NCBI GenBank assembly: GCA_020347585.1
Contig: CP070733.1
Coordinates: forward strand, 2,032,966 to 2,040,622
From: Pseudomonadota bacterium
GTDB taxonomy: Bacteria; Pseudomonadota; Gammaproteobacteria; CAMYNG01
DNA length: 7,657 nucleotides
Direction of reading: 5' to 3'
Below, piece by piece: positions 4,777-7,657 of this stretch (the first letter of the stretch is position 1; each line of letters starts with the position of its first letter). A program made the position numbers and the translations under genes. The notes under the pieces were generated by a model, which was given only the letters and a program-made list of their open reading frames with translations, was not told the DNA's origin and made no database searches.

Positions 4777-5703
4777 TCAGCCGATACCGGCCTGCAGCAC
4801 ATAATGCCAGAGCGGCAGGGTCGCCAGGCAGCATACGGTGGTAAGCGTCACCGCGGCCGCATACAGGCCCGTATCGAGACCGAAGCGATCCGAGATAACG
4901 ATGCCCAGTACCATGCTCGGCATGGCCGCCTCGAGTACCGTCGCCATCGCCACCCTTCCACCCAGCCCGATGATACCCGCCAGCGCGACCGCAAGCAGCG
5001 GCATCAACAGCAACTGTATGAGCAGTACCGGCACCACCAGGCGCAGTTGACTGGGCTGCAGCGCCTGCAGGCGCAGGCTCATGCCCAGCACTAGCAGCAT
5101 CAGCGGTATTACCGCGGCACCCAGCAGATCCAGCACCGCGTCCGCGAAGACCGGCCGTTCCACCCCCGCGATCTGCAGCGTCACTGCCAGTAGCACGGCC
5201 CACAGCGCGGGCACCCGCAGCAAGGTGGCCAGCGCATTGTGCGATGTGCCGCGCACTCCATAACGCGCCGCAATGGCCATGCCGAGCGAGAGCAGTAGCG
5301 GCGTGCAGGCGAACAGGTCAAACTGGATGGCCACACTCCGCGCCCAAGGACCAAGGGCCTTCTCCAACACCGGTAATCCAAGGTAGGTGGCATTGGGAAA
5401 CCCGGCGGCGAGCATCATCGCTCCGGTGCGCGGGCCGCTGGCGTTGCACAGGCGGCAGGCCAGCCAGCTCAGTCCCAGGCCGGCCGTTACGCAGGCGGCA
5501 GCAACCACCGCTATGCGCGCGCTATCGGCGCCGAGCGGCGCCTGCCACAGGACGTCGAGCACCAGCGCCGGCAGCAGCAGGTAGTACACGAGATCGCTTA
5601 GCGCCTTGCGCACCTCATCGGTGGCGATTGTGCCGGGTGCAAAACGGCGCCATAGCGCACCGCACGCGATCACAACACCCATCTGCAAAACCGTCAGAAA
5701 CAT
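4777..5703 (-). CDS. AEC-family permease (auxin efflux carrier-like, PF03547)
   Basis: This is a 308-residue integral membrane protein, the normal length for the AEC family, whose bacterial members move malate, malonate and other small organic anions or amino acids. About ten hydrophobic segments are visible: 1-18, 33-53, 62-83, 93-112, 124-146, 160-180, 190-210, 221-243, 247-270 and 280-304. Family hallmarks are LPALVL (44-49), PNATYLGLPVL (103-113, with the conserved Asn and Gly-x-Pro), and AMPSMVLG then DRFGLD (260-277). The minus-strand frame is open back to 5832, but ATG 5703 is the start: GGAAGGAAAG stands directly upstream, and the protein then begins with its first membrane helix. It lies 40 bp after the Nudix gene, probably in one transcript. 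The transported substrate cannot be told from sequence. Confidence 0.9.
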   Translation of the reverse strand: MFLTVLQMGVVIACGALWRRFAPGTIATDEVRKALSDLVYYLLLPALVLDVLWQAPLGADSARIAVVAAACVTAGLGLSWLACRLCNASGPRTGAMMLAAGFPNATYLGLPVLEKALGPWARSVAIQFDLFACTPLLLSLGMAIAARYGVRGTSHNALATLLRVPALWAVLLAVTLQIAGVERPVFADAVLDLLGAAVIPLMLLVLGMSLRLQALQPSQLRLVVPVLLIQLLLMPLLAVALAGIIGLGGRVAMATVLEAAMPSMVLGIVISDRFGLDTGLYAAAVTLTTVCCLATLPLWHYVLQAGIG

Positions 5704-5743
5704 CGCGCTTTCCTTCCCGAGTGACCGAACCAGGCGCCGTACC

Positions 5744-6265
5744 TCAGACTTGCCGTGCGGCGCGCAGCAAGCCGACCACGCTCTTGGCATCGCGCAACTC
5801 GCCGCTGTGCGCCCAAGACAGGGCCTGTTCAAAAGACAGCCAGTGCACTTCGATCACCTCGTCATGCGCGTGATCCTGAGCAACTGCAGACAGGCCGGTA
5901 GCGAGGAACAGGTGCACCTGCTCGGTAAACACACCGGGTGATGAGATGATCGCGCCCAACGGGCACCACTTGCTCGCGCGACAACCGGCCTCCTCCTGCA
6001 GTTCGCGCTGCGCGGTCTGCAACGGCGGCTCGTTATCATCGATCTTGCCGGCCGGTAGCTCCCACAACCAGCCGCCCACCGCATGGCGGTACTGGCGAAG
6101 CAGGCAGACGCGTCCACCCTCGTCCAGCGCGACCACCGCCGCGCCGCCGGGATGGCGTACGATCTCCATCTCCATCACCGTACCATTGGGCAACTCGACG
6201 GTCTCGAGGCCAAGCTCGATGATGCGCCCCCGATATAGCGATTTACGCTGATCACTGCCGTTCAC
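5744..6265 (-). CDS. Nudix hydrolase, ADP-ribose pyrophosphatase type
   Basis: The enzyme cleaves a nucleoside diphosphate linked to another moiety; the ADP-ribose type yields AMP and ribose 5-phosphate. The Nudix box is complete from G73: G-x5-E79-x7-R87-E88-L-x-E91-E92-x-G94, with Cys at the last hydrophobic position. The preceding WLWELPAGKID is typical of the ADP-ribose and GDP-mannose subfamilies, as are the opening SLYRGRIIELG and the domain-swapping N-terminal strands. Start choice: GTG at 6265-6263 has GGAG nine bases upstream and gives 173 residues. ATG at 6304 would add 13 residues but has no ribosome binding site and lies only a few bases from the predicted transcription start. The AEC gene follows after 40 bp. 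GDP-mannose hydrolase activity is the main alternative. Confidence 0.88.
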   Translation of the reverse strand: MNGSDQRKSLYRGRIIELGLETVELPNGTVMEMEIVRHPGGAAVVALDEGGRVCLLRQYRHAVGGWLWELPAGKIDDNEPPLQTAQRELQEEAGCRASKWCPLGAIISSPGVFTEQVHLFLATGLSAVAQDHAHDEVIEVHWLSFEQALSWAHSGELRDAKSVVGLLRAARQV

Positions 6266-6316
6266 GGTCGTCGACTCCGGCCGGGTGGTGCCCCGCCACT
6301 GCATGAAAACCCGGCC

Positions 6317-6325
6317 ATCATAGCA
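6317..6325 (-). promoter_or_regulatory. Extended -10 promoter for the Nudix-AEC pair
   Basis: Read on the minus strand, TGCTATGAT gives TATGAT (5 of 6 to consensus) preceded by TGC. The -35 position is GC-rich and has no match. The start of transcription would be near 6310, leaving about 45 bases to the GTG at 6265. Confidence 0.5.
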
Positions 6326-6349
6326 ACTAACCCTTGCCCGGGCCCGGCC

Positions 6350-6373
6350 CGCCCGCTGCCAGCGGGGGGCGGT
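6350..6373. repeat. GC-rich stem between divergent genes
   Basis: In the 262-bp divergent spacer, CCGCCCGCT pairs with AGCGGG and a distal CGG, around the loop GCC, with three bulged G. It is upstream of both genes, so it is more likely a by-product of composition or a regulator site than a terminator. Confidence 0.25.
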
Positions 6374-6401
6374 AGGGTCAAGCCCGCGGTGCGAATGTCG
6401 A

Positions 6402-6407
6402 TATATT
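6402..6407 (+). promoter_or_regulatory. Candidate -10 (TATATT) for the Hpt-REC-REC gene
   Basis: TATATT at 6402-6407 (5 of 6 to consensus) is the only AT-rich element in the spacer pointing toward the gene at 6528. No -35 is visible at 16-18 bases upstream, and the leader would be about 115 bases. Weak candidate. Confidence 0.3.
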
Positions 6408-6527
6408 GTGTTGGACCTGCGCGGGCCCGCAGGCCGCGCCCCGCTCAGTACAGCGGCTGCCGGCCGCGGTCGGCCTAGTCGCCAACCACTCGGCATTTCC
6501 CGACAACCGGCACATGCGACACATTCG

Positions 6528-7657
6528 ATGACCGACAATTCAGACCAGAAAAGCGGCAGCGCCGAACAGCGCCTGCAGGCCATCCGCGACAGCTATGCAG
6601 ACCGTCTGCCGGACAAGCTCGACCAGGTGCAAAAACTATGGGAAAAGCTGCACTACCTGAACTGGAGCGACGAGGCATTCCTGTTGCTGCGCCACCTCGT
6701 GCACAACTTTGCCGGCAGCGGTAGGACCTTCGGATTCTCAAGCCTCAGCGAGGTTGCCGCGCGGCTCGACGCGTGTCTGAACGACATCATCGAAGCACAG
6801 CGTGTACCCGACGAGGGGGAACAGGCGCGCATCACCACGTTCGTCATGGCGCTCCAGGCCGCGGCTCTTCAGCCTGATGCCGTCGATACGCAGGAGGACA
6901 CAAAACGCGTCGCACCTGGTGCGGCCGCCAAAATGGGCAAGCGCGTGTTCGTGGTTGACAACGACCGGCACGTGGCACGCTACGTGGCCGAGCAGCTTGC
7001 TGGGCTGGGTTACAGCGTGCGCACCTTCGATCGCATCAATGCTGCCTACAAGGGGTTGTCGGAGGAAACACCTGATGCCGTGCTGCTCGACGTCGTGTTT
7101 CCCGAAGGCGGACTGGCCGGTGTTGAGGCCGTGGCCAACATTCGCGTATTGAGCGGTACGCGCACACCCGTGCTGTTCATCTCGGTGCGCAACGACATCA
7201 CGGCGCGGCTGCGCGCCGTGCGCGCCGGTGGCGACGCCTACCTAACCAAGCCGCTGGACATCACTGCCCTGCAGGAGCAACTTGACGCACTGCTGCGCAA
7301 CAAGTCCGCCGACCTGTACCGGATACTTATCATTGATGACGATCTGGATGCAGCAAACCCACTTGCCCTTGAACTGCAAAAGAAGGGCTTCGCAACACAT
7401 ATCGTGAACTATCCGATGAACGCGATTCATGAGGTCACAGAGTTTTCACCCGATGCGGTGCTTATGGACCTCAACATGCGCGAGTGCGATGGGATGGAAC
7501 TCGCGCGGGTGCTGCGTCAGGACGATGATTTTGTCGGAATGCCAATCATCTTTCTCGCCGATAAGGTAGACGCCGAGACGCGCCAGCGCGCAGCTGCCAT
7601 CAGCGACGACTGCTTTCCCAAGCCCGTGGACACGGAGCTGTTGACCGCGACCATCGC
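6528..7657 (+). CDS. Hpt-REC-REC signalling protein, N-terminal 376 residues (3' end outside window)
   Basis: A phosphorelay protein with three visible modules. The histidine phosphotransfer domain (about 25-115) carries H59 in HNFAGSGRTFG, with the expected G63 and G69. Receiver 1 (139-256) has D144-N145-D146, phosphoacceptor D188, S219 and K241 (TKPLD). Receiver 2 (265-376, incomplete) has D270-D272, phosphoacceptor D314, and K365 (PKPVD), but Ala344 where receivers carry Thr or Ser. ATG 6528 opens the frame; no clear ribosome binding site precedes it. The frame is open to the last base. Proteins with this order often end in a GGDEF or other output domain, so a cyclic-di-GMP enzyme is my guess for the missing end, in keeping with the cyclase at 2231-3613. 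No sensor kinase is in the window, so the phosphate donor is unknown. Confidence 0.88.
   Translation, partial: MTDNSDQKSGSAEQRLQAIRDSYADRLPDKLDQVQKLWEKLHYLNWSDEAFLLLRHLVHNFAGSGRTFGFSSLSEVAARLDACLNDIIEAQRVPDEGEQARITTFVMALQAAALQPDAVDTQEDTKRVAPGAAAKMGKRVFVVDNDRHVARYVAEQLAGLGYSVRTFDRINAAYKGLSEETPDAVLLDVVFPEGGLAGVEAVANIRVLSGTRTPVLFISVRNDITARLRAVRAGGDAYLTKPLDITALQEQLDALLRNKSADLYRILIIDDDLDAANPLALELQKKGFATHIVNYPMNAIHEVTEFSPDAVLMDLNMRECDGMELARVLRQDDDFVGMPIIFLADKVDAETRQRAAAISDDCFPKPVDTELLTATI

Noticed and set aside
4398..4844. Plus-strand open frame of 148 codons in the 286-aa gene
   Set aside because: Arg/Ala/Pro-rich shadow frame crossing into the AEC gene end.
4706..5203. Minus-strand open frame of 165 codons inside the AEC gene and across the convergent gap
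   Set aside because: Gly/Ala/Arg-rich shadow of the AEC frame; no start signal.
5244..5873. Plus-strand open frame of 209 codons antisense to the AEC gene
   Set aside because: Arg/Pro/Ser-rich composition typical of antisense frames in GC-rich DNA; the minus strand encodes a clear membrane carrier.

Overview
The window is a 7.66-kb piece of a GC-rich bacterial chromosome. The gene content and protein similarity fit a gammaproteobacterium: a quinolinate synthase with an E. coli-like C-terminus, sigma70-type promoters, an IscR-like site, and two cyclic-di-GMP/phosphorelay-type signalling proteins. This assignment comes from reading the proteins, not from a database search. No rRNA, tRNA, CRISPR array, insertion sequence or phage gene is visible. 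Both ends cut through genes.

Plus strand, left to right: the end of nadA (1-189); a membrane CTP-transferase of the CDP-archaeol synthase (CarS) family (268-768); a secreted protein with three four-cysteine repeats (898-1482); a 74-residue, very acidic protein of unknown function (1627-1851) behind the best promoter in the window, whose -35 lies inside an IscR type-1-like operator; a 379-bp, AT-richer non-coding stretch with several dyads (1852-2230); a soluble diguanylate cyclase with an intact GGEEF active site and I-site (2231-3613); a 56-residue helical acidic protein behind an extended -10 promoter (3670-3840); and an unrecognised 286-residue protein (3898-4758).

That block meets a minus-strand pair head-on, with an 18-bp gap. 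The pair is a Nudix hydrolase of the ADP-ribose pyrophosphatase type (6265-5744) followed 40 bp later by an AEC-family permease (5703-4777), probably one transcript. Divergent from it, a plus-strand Hpt-REC-REC signalling protein begins at 6528 and runs off the right end.

There is no obvious single pathway. nadA (NAD synthesis) and the Nudix enzyme (ADP-ribose turnover) both touch NAD metabolism but lie on different transcripts. NadA is an Fe-S enzyme and the IscR-like promoter is about 1.4 kb downstream, but no direct link can be shown. The points most worth following are the IscR-like control of the unknown acidic protein, the CarS-family enzyme in a bacterial setting, and the odd translation start of the GGDEF gene, where a strong ribosome binding site opens a two-codon frame that would join the cyclase after loss of one base.
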